Source: Deroplatys truncata (taxonomy: Eukaryota; Arthropoda; Insecta; Mantodea; Mantidae). From it: a DNA stretch of 64,000 bases. The position numbers were made by a program, and so were the translations under genes. Numbering within the stretch: position 1 is the stretch's first letter; each line of letters opens with the position of its first letter. Below the pieces are notes generated by a model. That model was not told the DNA's origin. It ran no database searches and worked only from the letters and a program-made list of their open reading frames with translations. The stretch spans positions 111,767,692 to 111,831,691 of the forward strand of contig CM060978.1 in assembly GCA_030765065.1 (NCBI GenBank). The letters are read 5' to 3'. This document shows positions 35,320 to 47,386 of the stretch, piece after piece.

Positions 35320-35960
35320 CATATGGCCAGTAAATCCTTTGCACTTTCTGTCAACTCTGATGCCAGTTTGAATATTATACTTAATGTACTTTATGATAAA
35401 ACTGACAAATGGTGCAAATGTAACAGTATTGTCCTCAATGCGGACAAAACGGTTTATTTAACTGTTAATATTAGTTGCCTGCCTCTGAAACTGAAATTTC
35501 CATAAAATTTCTTTGCCTTCACCTCAAGGTTGCTTTAGGCTGGCATTCGCATATTAATTAACATTACACTGCTAATAAAATAAGCAGAGGTTTATTTGTT
35601 GTGCGAGTTTTAACAAATTATATACCTATCTCCTATTGCTTTATTAGCCATTCATTATGGACACGTTCATAGTCATTAAATGATGGTGTTTGACTTTGGG
35701 GCAATCATTCTTTAGTCAGAAAAATACTTTTATTACAGAAGAAGGCCATCAGAATTTTGTGGTGTACCCCCCAGAACTCATTGTAGACAGTTATTTATGA
35801 AGCTGGGTATTTTGACGTTAACTTCATTGTTTGTGCCTTGAGTGCCTCTTATTTGTCAAGAGAAATGTTCATAAAAACACAATTATGTTCGAAGGTTCAT
35901 GACCGTCACACGAGAAGTAGGTGCTATGTTTACATTAATAGATATAAATATAGTAAAATT
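35320..35960 (+). pseudogene. LINE reverse transcriptase C-terminus, decayed
   Basis: Plus-strand reading gives WCKCNSIVLNADKTVYLTVN (the W-x-x-x-N-x-x-x-N-x-x-K-T motif after the catalytic box), then across frameshifts LQKKAIRILWCTPQNSL (the typical LQKKAIR block), a stretch like YEAGYFDVNFIVC (usual elgILtl...) and HDRHTRSRCYVY (the H-D-x-x-T-R motif near the end). This order is standard for several non-LTR clades, and a clade call is not safe. It is 5'-truncated and dead. Confidence 0.65.
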
Positions 35961-37730
35961 CAAAACTCTTGAGATAACTTCACTTTATTTATTTAACAGA
36001 CATTCTAATAGTACTAAACCTCTTTCTTTGAACCCTTTAAGAGGTAAGTGAAACGCACATGACTGTCAAATCATTTGCTTGTTTCAATGAAATTCATGCT
36101 AATGCCAAATTTTTTGGGGGGTTATACAATGTATTTGTTTATGTAAATAATCCATCCCACCCTCATACGACCTCTCCTGTTTTGTTCTAGGACCAACTTA
36201 ACGAACACCCCAAGTACTGTTCAGCAGTGTGTGCGACAAGGAACATTCCAGTCGTAAACCTCTCCTTTTCCTAATTCCTTCGGACGTATTTTCTCCCTTC
36301 TGATTTTAATTAGTTACATCATCGATTACTTAGGAGTCTTCTCCCTTTCAATTTTCTCAAGTTTCTGCAAGTTTCTTTCAAAGTGCACTGTCAAATTACG
36401 TTTACAGATTCACAAAAGTCGCTTCTACTTCTTTAGCTTTGTCTAAGCAACTTTTACGCATTTTTGAAGTGGTTTTAGTACAGTAATATTAGTGTTTTGG
36501 AACTACAAGGAATTAAAAAAACAAAACAAAAAAAACCGGAAAAATCAAGCTCAAATTGGAAAACATCGGATACATTCACTGACGATCTGTTTACAATACA
36601 TGATTTAATGCCACTTTAGCTTCAAGATAAGCGATAGATAGCAAAATCCATATTAATCTCATGTGCTGTGATGGCCGAGCGGTCAAATGCTTGCATCTGA
36701 TGATTAGAACTACCTTGTTTGAGTCTTCCTTATATTTTTGTTTGCTTGTTTGTTTTTCAAGCAAAATTAATGTATAGCATACGGAAATTATATATAATAG
36801 ACAAGATATATGAATTTTAAGGCATACGGGCTTAAACACAAAAACAAACTAATCATTAACCTTTCAAAATAAATATACCCAAGAATGAGAGTAATGGAAG
36901 GGCAAATTTTACACACCCGATAAAATTAGTTTACATTCAAACTAACAAAATAGAGTATTTTAATTTTTGCGCGCGAAATAAATGCTTTAAAACTGAACAA
37001 GACTGCAACTGAAGATTATAGTATGTGAATAATAAACATTGCCTTTATCTGAAAGAAAAACAAAAGAAAACATATTTGTGAACGGATTCGAATCTCTGTG
37101 CTACGAGATATTAGGGGTGAGGACGGTACGAGTAAAACCAATGAGTAACCCCCTTCTTCTAATTTTGGCGCCTCTATCGGTATACCCAGTCAACCGCAGT
37201 TGAATCCAAACGAAGGGTGAATTAGATGGCGCTGCGCTGTCTTTGAATACTTTTTCTTCGCTTTCTAGTTCTTCGATTCTAATACAAGCATCTATGTTAC
37301 CGCATTCGGTGTAATGTTGTAAGTAATTCTGTGAAATCTTCTTTAGATTAAAAAAGAAGTTCACGTAAATATGCAAAGTTACACCTAACATATTCAATCA
37401 GTATTGTCAGAGTAAACATCTTCGGTTTCTACTACTTAAGGAAGAATCCGTTATCACCACAGTCAGCATTGTGCTTTTTAGTATTCCTGCAGAAGCTCCT
37501 GTGTATCAGGTAAATATTAATATTATTTATTATGAAAATCAGTATTTACTTTGCTGTAATTCTATGATTGCTATCGCTAAACTATACATGCTTATACTAG
37601 CTTCGACTCTGCAGTAGTTACAAATTGATTACGGCAATGCCAGGGCAATCTGATGTATGACAGTATTTTACAAGGAGTTCTGAAAAAAGAAATGCCAGGT
37701 GTAACCTCTGTGGGAGAAACTATTCCACGG
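35961..37730. other. gene-free stretch with a degenerate tRNA-like head
   Basis: No coding signal was found. At 36664-36735 a weak tRNA-like pattern (GATGGCCGAGCGGTCAAATG as A-box, GTTTGAGTC as B-box) suggests another SINE remnant. The frame at 37101-37397 shows no domain. Confidence 0.35.
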
Positions 37731-37794
37731 TAGACATGGGGCGATTCATAAACGAATCGTTCATATGAACTACTACAAGGAAAGAATCGTATGA

Positions 37795-38215
37795 ATCGTG
37801 TCAGTCTTAGCATGAATCGTCATTCAAAATGAATCGTAAGAATCGTGCATGAATCGTCATTCAAAATGAATCGTAAGAATCGTGTATGAAACGTCGTTCA
37901 AAATGAATCGTAAGAATCGTGGTTCAAAATGAATCGTAAGAATCGTGTATGAAACGTCGTTCAAAATGAATCGTAAGAATCGTGTATGAATCGTCGTTCA
38001 AAATGAATCGTAAGAATCGTGTATGAAACGTCGTTCAAAATGAATCGTAAGAATCGTGTATGAAACGTCGTTCAAAAAGAATCGCAAGAATCGTGGTTCA
38101 AAATGAATCGTACATGAATCGTCGTTCAAAAAGAATAGCAAGAATCGTGCATGAATCGTCGTTCAAAAAGAATCGTGCATGAATCGTCGTTCAAAAAGAA
38201 TCGTGATCAGGACAT
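37795..38215 (+). repeat. 37-bp subterminal tandem array in the hAT element
   Basis: Units read GAATCGTAAGAATCGTG then TATGAAACGTCGTTCAAAAT (37 bases), with shortened 26-base variants; there are about eleven units. The GAATCG core occurs more than 25 times. The same core, in both orientations, fills the right end at 39160-39300. These are likely transposase-binding sites. Confidence 0.85.
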
Positions 38216-38998
38216 TTTCGATTCATTCTCGCTTGAGCTTTGTTTACTACTCACTATTAGCTTTGGCTTCCAAGCCGAGCCCGGACGAATGCTCCCGAGT
38301 GAGTACGATGATGAGCAGGGAAGTTACCAAGCATTGTGTGATGCTAATCATAGTATACGAAAACAGAACAGCACCGCAATAATATATATTGCCGAGTTCT
38401 GTCGATTCGTAGTAGAGAGTGAATTGCACAGTTTGAAAGATTTGTTAGAATTTATAATGTGAAATTGGTAGATCAACACGATTCTTTGAGATGCTGATGG
38501 CATAACCTAGGAGTATCGAGTTCAGCCGAGAAAGATTAATTCTAAAAAACAAATTGCGTAAATAGCTGTAAAGCGTAGTAAAATGAATCAAACATTGCCA
38601 ATGGACGAACGGAGGCTGCAGCACGTAATTTTCAGCACTTTACTGAGAGATCTGATACACAGTATTGCATGATTACAGTGTAGTAAGTATTATAATATAC
38701 AATACCAGAATATATGCAAAATTGAGGAAAAATAGGGAATTTTTGAATTCTTGGTTTGAATAACTTTTAAAATTATATAATTTAAAATAATTAATTTGTA
38801 TACTATAATCTACATTAAAATTATGAGAACATGCATCGATATAACTAAGCCAATTGTATTGCATTAAAAGCACCTCGAATATGCTGATGTAAAATTTATG
38901 TAAAAAATTATTATTCTCTGCATACCGAGTTTATACCTTTTCACGTATTTATAAAAATTATATAGCTTAATTGCGCGTGCAACGTCGGTAGTAGTAAC

Positions 38999-39050
<52 letters not shown>
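38999..39050 (+). repeat. (AAT)n microsatellite
   Basis: About sixteen AAT units inside the hAT element. Confidence 0.95.
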
Positions 39051-39054
<4 letters not shown>

Positions 39055-39315
39055 AAATTGGACAAAAGTAAAATTCAGACAGCCGAAATGAGATTTTTAC
39101 GAAGAACTAGAGAATTCACTAGATTAGATCGTGCAGTACAGTAGACCAGCAGACAAAGTGACGATTCATGAACGAATCGTGCGCTAGGAGAGACTAGCAG
39201 ACAGGTAGCAAGAGGACGATTCATGAATCGTGAACGAATCGTATGAATCGATTCATGAACCGTGAACGAGTCGCATGAATCGATTACTGCAATAGAATCG
39301 CTCGACCCAACTCTA

Positions 39316-40639
39316 TTCCACGGGCGGAGGAACTTCGAATGTGTGACATCATATGAAAAAGGTCATCTCTCAGCCCAAGTCGGACAGGAATGCTTATATT
39401 TTTACATAAAAATGCCTTTTAGATTTCTTTTTTAACTTTTGTATGGTACAAAGAAATGTATTTTTTTGTAGGGATTATATTTTTATTTACCTATCTATGT
39501 ATTTTGTGTATGATAGTATGATTTTTATTTATTTACTATTTTTTTTTTTTAGAACTTAATTTGTCTTTGGAAGAATAAATTTTCTTTTTAATTTCAAGTA
39601 TGTCGTATATCGATTGCGAAACACCAACAATGTTTCCAAGCCTGCCGCCAAAAAAGTAACAGCTCACAGCAGTAAACATAGCGCTGTGGCCAAAAACATC
39701 TTCTCGGGGTGATAAACGGCTTTATTCAAATTACTGTTTATTATTATTATTATTGGTATTAGTGTTACTATTTTTATATAGCAATGGTGATACAGTGGCT
39801 CTTAATAGTCCGCTAGCTTACCATCTAACTTTTATCTTAGTTTATTAATTATGAAATTCACATACATGTGCTGGGATTTTGTTAATTAGTACAGCTCCAA
39901 AATTTAACTATTGTGTAATAATTATCCCCTAAACGAGAGTCAAATAGTGTGATAATATAGATAATAGCAGAAACTCCTAGGAAAACCTTTTGAAGCAACA
40001 TTAAAAAGAAATACTCTTAACGTAAATACTAGAACAAAATTCTATTCTCTTTGAGTGTGAAGCAACTTGATATGTTGTAGACAACGAAACCTAGAATTCA
40101 TCAAAAGTAGGTATTTGATTTTTCCTTCTGTTGAAATGGGATGTAGTCAAAAACGAACGTGCATTTTACCACTTACCCGATTTTCTGGTATCCTGCCTTA
40201 GGCTTAATTGTAATATAACCAGTTTTGCAATAAGAATAGGAAAATCCTGCTAACTTCACCGCATATTCTGATCCAATATATTGCATTACCAAGGAAATAA
40301 ATTGTGGAACACGTTGTTTACCTTAGTAGCATGTAAAGGGAAATATAAAAACGTTTACACAATTATTAATGGTAATATAAATATCTAAAGCCATAAACCA
40401 ATTTCAAGAGAATTTAAAATTTTTATCTGGTTCTTTCGGTAAGATATCACAATGGAGATTATAGAAGTTGCGTTTGAATATAGGCAAGGTAAACTACTGA
40501 AACTTCTGCTACCCATAAGCAAAAATAGAAGCTTAACAATTAGAGTAATGGCCGACGCTGTGAGCGATAATCCTTCCTGCGTATTCAAACCTGCCGCCAA
40601 ACACAGAACCCGATTATACACTCGGAGTACCGAGTCGTA
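39316..40639. other. gene-free stretch
   Basis: AT-rich. The phrase CCTGCCGCCAAA occurs at 39641 and 40590, the second just before the LTR-like unit, so part of this may belong to the same repeat. No coding signal. Confidence 0.4.
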
Positions 40640-41945
40640 GAGCGCTGTCTGATACAGTGCTTTACCGAGTCGTATGACGTCACAGAACCATACCGACTTT
40701 TACAAAAAGTCCGAACAGTCACCAGCCCTGCTTATAACAGTCGACTGACTACCAGCGTGGACTTCATACACGAGTTCTACATCACTGAAGGTGATACAAA
40801 ACGGGCTCGCGCAGAGTCTACTGCGGAGCGAAACTTAAGTTTATGCTTAGTGTGTCTTCTGTTTTGTGTGTTTTGTTATTCACAGTTAATTCATGAACGC
40901 TTTAATTTGAGGCAGTATTTTTAACACTTAAATGATTTCAGTGAAATTATATAATATGTAAATTCAATAACAGCCCGTCTTGAAGCAATATGTGTATGTA
41001 ATAATTTGTAACATGTATGTAACAGTCATTGCATACGCTTATATTATTGTAAACATGTTCAATATTGTTATACGAATGCATTACGTAATTTAATAATGTA
41101 GGAGCTGCGAGAATAATAAGTTAAACGTTGCTAACAATGAGGTAACAATGAGGTAACCTTGAGGCGATAATGAGTTTGAGAGTTTGAATGTTATTTGTGA
41201 TTCTTGGAAGCAATAATGTAATTTTAGTGACAGTTTATAAAAAAATAGCCAATCAACAACCAGAAAAAGCTTTAGTTAAATGCAGGTATTCTATTAGAGT
41301 AAAAATAGGCAATCAGAGACTTGAAACACAGAAATTTACAAGTTTAGACGGTTGAAATCAAGTCAGTTGACTGCAGACAGTGATTGTAACCGGATGCAAG
41401 ATGCGTCCTCGAGAAATTAAATACGTATTCGTGTGAGACGAAAATAGTATATGTATTAAAAAGTGCAAGTATTAAATAAAAGAATCTCACAGCTCTCGAC
41501 ACCAGTGAAGTGATTTGTGCCAAGGATTAATAAAAAGGAGTGAATTAAAACTTAAAATCTGTGTAAGGCTACATTCTTGTCGCATCACACCCTGCCAAGA
41601 CTTCCATATCTCTAACAATAATACTGATGCAGCCGAGGCAAACATAATTATTTAATACTTAAAGAAACAGTTTAATTATAAAGTTAATTATTTTTAAACT
41701 TGGGGCAAAGGCCACCTAAAAATACGTTTGGGGCGAAGGCTAACGGAAACTGTTTACTATACTTGCTGTTGCAACTACTGCAAATTCGGCTCCCCAACAG
41801 TTGAGCTATAATCCAACTTCTACTTCAAATCGGTTTTTCATACGTAGCAGCAAACAACGTAAAGAACAATACTTCTTCAAATTGGCGTCCATACGTGGAG
41901 CTAATTTAATTAACTTCTTCAAATTTCATACGACCTGACTGTCTC
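40640..41945 (+). mobile_element. LTR plus leader repeat, plus-strand copy
   Basis: The longer copy of the pair. An LTR-like unit includes a TTATAA box at 40732-40737, CTACTGCGGAGCGA (shared with 2241), an AT-rich body, CCAAGGATTAATAAAAA and an end near CTTGTCGCATCACA (about 41588). It is followed by GCAGCCGAGGCAAAC and a leader with degenerate direct repeats of TTGGCGTCCATACGTGGAGC type. That phrase resembles a tRNA-Lys primer-binding site (TGGCGCC...). No gag/pol follows: a solo LTR or truncated element. Confidence 0.6.
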
Positions 41946-42470
41946 AATCTAGGTAACACAATTACAACATCCTTAAAGCTAGACAATAAAATATAGGCTT
42001 GTTAGTCATTACATTGGAGGGCATATTTAGGGATTCGTCGGTATCCCATTCAACTCAGTGGATACTGCATTTTTGTGTTCTGTAAGTAGTATCTACGTGA
42101 TGGATAAAATCAATGCCGTAGGAAATAAGGGAGGAGGAGGAGGAGGTTAGGTGAAAGACCTGCATCCGCTGTAAATCTATTTAACTAACGGCCTTGTTTA
42201 AAATGTGATTTCAAAAGAAATTTCCGAGTTTGCTTTTCCAACTCTCTTATATTACCTAAATGTTTTAAATAGGTAAATTTTCGCATCTGGGGAAGAATAA
42301 ACTTAAGTGAAAGCCACAAAGTTGGGTAACATAGAATCCTGATATTTCTCTGGGTGAATACGTCTACTTCCCTTGTATCCGGACCGCATACACCTAAAGT
42401 AAGTGTAGTTGAAATTGAGAAAGCTTTTAAAAAGGGGGAAAGTTTGCTGCTTGTGTACTTCCTTCAAACC
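41946..42470. other. gene-free spacer
   Basis: No recognised feature; contains a short GGA tract near 42131. Confidence 0.4.
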
Positions 42471-42546
42471 CGATACTGGTCTTTCAGGGGGTATGCCTGC
42501 CTCTCATTCAAGAGGTCCCTAGTTCGAATCTCGATTAGGGCGAATT
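42471..42546 (+). mobile_element. tRNA-like SINE head
   Basis: CTGGTCTTTCAGGGGGTATG (A-box-like) and GGTCCCTAGTTCGAATCTCG (B-box), 76 bases. The body is missing because a family M copy begins about 12 bases later, so this SINE was probably cut or split by it. Confidence 0.5.
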
Positions 42547-42557
42547 AGCCGAATAAT

Positions 42558-43068
42558 GTTTTTACTTTCTCTATTACGTATAGTAAGTAGGAGAAGTATT
42601 GCATTCCACCCAAAAATTCGATACCGAGATTTCACCTGAAATATATGTTTTGCGGACCCCCCCCTGAATCCAAAATAACATTTTTAGAAAAAGGTTCGTG
42701 TGTGTGTGTGTGTTTGTGAACCGCATAACTCAAAAACGAAAAGTCTGATAAATACCAAACTTGGTATTTAGATTCAGTATCTTTCAAAGATGTGACGCGA
42801 AGATTTAAGCAAATCCCCCTACCCCAGACTATTCTTTACAGGGGACATTTTTCGAAAATTTTTATTTCTCAAAAGTGGCTCTAACGATTTTACTTAAAAT
42901 ATCATATGTTTAAGATGCTTTCATCAAATAAAATGTATATCTTGAATTTTCTGGGAATGTTCCCAAAAGTTCACTTCATTCTGAATGAATTTTGCACAAC
43001 TGGTAAATCGTAAAGAGACAGACTTAATTTTACTAGACAAAAAATGTAGATCTCGTTAAAACAATTTA

Positions 43069-43103
<35 letters not shown>

Positions 43104-43362
43104 CTTTTGTCGAGTGAACCATTTCCGAGATATACCTTATTATTTCTTTGAACTTTCCAATACTTATACTTTTTCTTAAATGGGGATTCGTTAATATTTT
43201 TTTTATGCCCCAGACATGCAAAGAGAACGGAATGCTCCAGCAACCACCTCTTATCTCGATTAACGTGATGTAGATGGAGAATAAGCGTTTGTAAAGATAG
43301 TTTTGTACAAGAGTAGAGAAAGCCATGTGGATGTAACACATCAGATTTTTTCCCCCTTATCC
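42558..43362 (-). mobile_element. family M repeat, copy H (full length)
   Basis: Minus orientation, from TTTTTACTTTCTCTATTACG to GGATGTAACACATCAGATTT. It includes the palindrome AAATACCAAACTTGGTATTT (42752-42771). An AT dinucleotide run has expanded at 43070-43100, where other copies have a short TATGTCATATAT. Confidence 0.8.
43070..43100 (+). repeat. (AT)n microsatellite
   Basis: About fifteen AT units inside family M copy H. Confidence 0.9.
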
Positions 43363-43384
43363 TGAGAAGATTAGTGTCGGATAA

Positions 43385-43450
43385 CTTCAAGCTGGGACCC
43401 CGGGCTCATTTGAGCATCATTTCACCAATTTAATTCATGGCTCGATATGA
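43385..43450 (+). mobile_element. SINE family 5 body fragment
   Basis: Shares GGGCTCATTTGAGCATCATT and flanking bases with the SINE at 24225-24470. Head absent. Confidence 0.4.
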
Positions 43451-44860
43451 CCTATCAGTAAAAGGACATGAAAACATTAAAAAAAGAAAAAAAGCTATAG
43501 ATAAAAGACTGTTCGGGGCGGAAGAGGGAGGGAGAACAGACTGTAGTTTTTTTACTTAGGGTTATTCAACATAATAAACATACATTTGTGTGCTAGTGGT
43601 TATATTATCCGTCCTTTCTTTTTGTTTCAGTGTACACACCATTAGCAATGGTGACAGAGGTTGGATACACCGCTGAGAAGCTCCCTTTACTCGCAGGGAC
43701 TAACTACATTTTATGAAAGCAATGTAAAAAAACTATAGAAATAAAGTCATCAATAGCTTTGAATCACTGATGCATTCCGTCTCCAGCTATTAAATCTGTT
43801 ATACAGAATGAAAAGACAACACACTGCGACGATACACAGGGAGTAGGTAATTGATGTAAGCTTCATCCTTTAAACCAATGATGCCAGACAACATTCCTTG
43901 TAAATTTTATTAAAAAGTTTCCTATTTTATAAAATGTGATGCAACATAAATAAAATGGAATGTTTATAGGTTAAATAGTAGATTCAGTGTAAATAGTTTC
44001 GTTGTTAGCAGTTGTATCCCGCTTTTCACCTTGAGCTAGGTCATCATGTAAACAAAATGCCCCGCACGGGAGTCGGAGACATTAAGCCGACAAAAACCCG
44101 AAGGATTGATGTATGTAGAATGGTGTGTAGGTATCATGGGTTAAAGGATGAAACTTATTTAGGTTACACCTGTATAATACCAATTATTAGAAGTTATTTT
44201 TGATACGTTTTGACTACAATGTTTTACCTACGTTTCTCTATTTAACGAAAATTATTTTTAAAATCCAGAAAATAAATTTTAGTTCATTCGACTCGGCCAA
44301 AGGCTTTTCCAATACGCGATGTAGGACTTGTTTTCTGAGAGGTAAACATCAAGGATTTTTATATTAAAAACATGTTTTCCATTTTCAACACGTTTTATAT
44401 TTCAATTGAATATAGAGATTCGCCATTGTTACCGTAAATAATGAACTAAATGCTACTTTAGTAACAAACGTACATTAAGTTCAATCTTCTACATACCTAT
44501 ACAATGTTCCTAATGAACTTCAATAAATATTTAAAACATTAGGAAATGCAGACTTTGTTGCGTATGAAATAGGAAGACAACATTCAGCAGTTTAAATGAC
44601 GTTTTTGCTTTTCAGCATTTGACACGCGGAATGTACAAAATAACTTTTCGAATGTGTTACATAGATGGAGCATCAAAGAAAACTAACACAACTTAGGAAA
44701 TGTAAGATTAAATATTTTGGAATTGCTTATTGCAGTTATTTAAAAAAAATTACGCTTTTTTGTTTTATATATATATATGGCCATATTGGGGGCTTTGACT
44801 GATATCTGTAGCTCTATGAATCCAGATATTTTAACGTTGATTTTATACAACTTTGTTATG
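43451..44860. other. gene-free stretch
   Basis: AT-rich. A short frame near 43640-43720 (TAEKLPLLAGTNYIL) faintly resembles a Copia gag start but is too short to call. The 63-codon frame at 44012-44203 is unrecognised. Confidence 0.4.
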
Positions 44861-44861
44861 A

Positions 44862-45005
44862 AATAAAAGTAAATTCACACTTTCAGATTCTGCAGAAGCT
44901 AGAGAGTGATTCTAAATAAAGAAAATTGACCCTGCTCAGCCGAAAATCGAACTCAGGGCAACTAGTTTGAGAAGCTAGAACGCTGACCACTGGACCACAG
45001 AGTGG
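44862..45005 (-). mobile_element. tRNA-derived SINE, family 2 (copy b)
   Basis: The minus-strand head has TGTGGTCCAGTGGTCAGCG (A-box) and GAGTTCGATTTTC (B-box) at 44931-45005, then the central domain TTCTGCAGAATCTGAAAGTG (44882-44901). The tail is lost. Confidence 0.6.
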
Positions 45006-45240
45006 TCTAACTATGTGTTTTAATGGACACTACTTTTGCTCTATAATAAGTTTGCCCATCTTTCATGGCATCCCAGTTTTATAAAATCTATTAAGAATTT
45101 AACGAATTTCACTTGTCTATTTAATTAAAGGTATACAATTCATTATTCATTATGCCAATATAATTACCATACCTATAATATTTTAATCATCACTACACTT
45201 TTCAAGAAAATTAATTTTTTTCATTAAAGGAGTGGTAAAA

Positions 45241-45480
45241 TTAAACGAAAAGCTGCCCCTTGCACTTTAGGGTCGCCAATATACTTTTTTTTACTGTGTT
45301 TAGAGGATCGTTGAAACTGCTTTTGAAATATTGCAACCATTGCAGTACTTCATTTACTAGAGGTTGGAGAAGGTAATTTATTATATCAATAGGCTTCAAA
45401 ACTAGTAGATGAGGAATTTTAATACTACAAAATTCCAGGTTTATGAAGGTAAAATTATAACAAACGAATAATATACCCAA
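45241..45480 (-). pseudogene. possible tnp2-like transposase fragment (weak)
   Basis: The 79-codon minus frame contains IKIPHLLVLKPIDIINYLLQ then PLVNEVLQWLQ. This order (P-H-L-L, K-P-x-D, L-x-P-L/F-V-x-E-L) resembles the block seen in tnp2-type transposases of CACTA-like elements. There is no flanking support, and chance is a real alternative. Confidence 0.25.
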
Positions 45481-45707
45481 TATACTTAATAAATAAGCTT
45501 TAATAAACAGGATTCCGAGTCATAGGCGTCCGCAAGAGGTGGTTGCGTCTTTACATCGAAAAATATCGCCTATACTTTTCATTATTTTGTTTCCTTTTAA
45601 GAGTAAATTTTTTTCCAAAACAAGGAAACGTATGTATTTGTAGGATTCAACTCCATGCATAGTCTCTGTTTTAGTTCACATATTATATGCTTTATAGCTG
45701 TTTTGCT

Positions 45708-46945
45708 AGTACGAGGTGTATTTTTTAAAAAAAATTAAATAATTTAAAAAAATAACACAATATTATTTTCCAAATACATTATCATCATTCATTACCTTAC
45801 ACATTACACTACCGAACGGGATGGCTCAGGCGGTTATGTCTGTGGCCGGCATTCCGGAGGTCCCGGGATCGATGTACGGCGACCTTCCACTCTGGCCCAT
45901 GGGTTTTTCGTGGTTTCCCTGGTTCGCCAGGCGAATGCTGTGTGGTTCATCTTCTACCACAACTCTCCTTCCTCCCATTTCCTGTACCCATCATCTTCCT
46001 TGTCATCTGTTTCAGGGATGTAGCAGCAGGCGGCGGTGTTCGGCGGGTTGCGGCTGGGCGGTGGCTTGCGCTCTTTAAAGGTTTATTTCCTGGGGTCGCT
46101 GCGTTACCGATCAGTTAGGTCTCTCCTGGGCGTGGGGAGACCCTGGAGGTTGGTGGCTTGTTGGCAGGGACTGTGTGGCATCGGATGCGTTCTATCTGGA
46201 AACGTTAGGGACCTCGTTGCCCGTCGGCATCCGAATCTGGTCGCCCTTCGGGTCTCTCTCCTCGTCCCTCCCTCCCAGGGGTCACGTTGGAAGCACAATG
46301 GGCCGACTACCTGCGTGCGGTGCTCTGCCCCTGTTCCGGGGCCCCTCCGTGATACATACCTTTACCTTTTACACGTTACACTACTTCTCCACATTCACCG
46401 CCGTTATTCAGATACTTGTAATGGGAAACCAATCTTTGCATGCCTTTGTCAAAGAATGATGCCGCCTGTGATGAAAGCCAAGTCTGCACTTCTTGTTTCA
46501 CATCATCGTTGAAATGTTTTCCACCGAGGAATTTCTTCAGATGAAGAAACATGAAAATCGCTTGCTGCCAAATTCGAACTGTAGGGAGAGTGCTCGAATT
46601 GCTCTCAACCAAATGATCTTGAGTTTGTTGGCTGTTTGTGGCCGGGCATTGCTACTCATTATTGTTTTTCGTTATAAATCTCACACAATTGGCGATGAAC
46701 GTTTGCTGGTGTAACATTTCTCGCATTCAAAAGATGAATCGCTGATCTGACTTCACAGTTGGCGGGTCGTTCCATTGTTTTTAACATTTCGAAACGCTCA
46801 AACAAAACACAAGGTGACGAGTGCTCACAGCTGCGTGCGGCTTCCTAATGAATGGAGGAAGTGATCGCCCATGCTCAAAATGCGACTGCAGCCGCAAAAT
46901 ATTAAAACGGTACTTTCTTTAAAAAAAAAAACGCGCTGTATCTTG
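45708..46945 (-). mobile_element. mariner element, split by a SINE
   Basis: The left edge TACGAGGTGTATTTTTTAAA has the mariner TIR look. The minus-strand C-terminus is clear: FLHLKKFLGGKHFNDDVKQE, EVQTWLSSQAASFFDKGM and LVSHYKYLNNGGECGEV (46376-46560), a good match to the canonical mariner end. The N-terminal end includes AATGAATGGAGGAAGTGATC (46849-46868), shared with 14.99 kb. The centre with the catalytic triad is deleted. A SINE family 1 copy sits between the TIR-side 100 bp and the coding part. Confidence 0.8.
45813..46370 (+). mobile_element. tRNA-derived SINE, family 1 (copy b)
   Basis: Inserted in the mariner with the duplication ACACATTACACTAC / ACACGTTACACTAC (45799-45812 and 46371-46384, one mismatch). 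Head GGGATGGCTCAGGCGGTTAT (A-box) and GGAGGTCCCGGGATCGATG (B-box), the shared body TTTCCCTGGTTCGCCAGGCG, then a GC-rich 3' half of about 350 bp. The 158-codon frame at 46036-46512 is a GC artefact of this SINE. Confidence 0.85.
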
Positions 46946-47196
46946 CTTTATTAGTGATGTAATATTTGCTCAATATATTTTATTTTATCACCGAAGTTAA
47001 AGCAATTGTGCATTTATAGCCCTCGAATTGAAAAATAAATCGTAATAAGTTAGAGGAAATAGACAACCTAAAGTATTGAACAGAAAGTGGTAGAAAAACA
47101 TTTATTGATTAAAGCATTTTTAAAAAGCTAATGTTGTTCATGATATATTTTTGGATAAAAATAATTTCAAATTAAGCAATATAGACTTCAAACGGC
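46946..47196. other. gene-free spacer
   Basis: AT-rich; nothing recognised. Confidence 0.5.
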
Positions 47197-47337
47197 TGCC
47201 CCCGTAGCTCAGTTAGTATAGCACCTGCCTACTATACGAGGGATCCCGGGTTCGATGGGAGCTTTTTATCTAACAAAGATTACTCTCTATCCTCCCCAGA
47301 GTCTCGAAGTATGAGCGAAGGCGTAAATATGTGTGAT

Positions 47338-47386
<49 letters not shown>

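Larger units (their letters stand above)
37731..39315. mobile_element. non-autonomous hAT element, complete
   Basis: Ends TAGACATGGGGCGATTC and, inverted, TAGAGTTGGGTCGAGCGATT, matching hAT-type termini (TAGA/GTTGGG). Both sides have the exact 8-bp duplication TTCCACGG (37723-37730 and 39316-39323), which is the hAT rule. Both subterminal regions are packed with CGATTCATGAATCG-like motifs, the left as a 37-bp tandem array. The 0.9-kb interior has no transposase that I can read, so it depends on another copy. Length 1585 bp. Confidence 0.85.

Noticed and set aside
37795..38215. direct repeats that might suggest a CRISPR-like array
   Set aside because: There are no unique spacers, the units are contiguous and variable in length, and they sit at the end of a hAT element in eukaryotic DNA.
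43640..43735. possible Copia gag start (KLPLLAGTNY)
   Set aside because: Only about 15 residues resemble the family, with no neighbouring gag or pol.
46036..46512. 158-codon open frame, one of the longest in the window
   Set aside because: It lies in the GC-rich half of a SINE and crosses the target duplication into the mariner, so its length is a composition effect.
47197..47270. possible tRNA gene
   Set aside because: A- and B-boxes are good, but the acceptor arms do not pair and a SINE core follows. The same reasoning removes the tRNA-like heads at 3307, 34603, 36664, 42471, 51111 and 61150.
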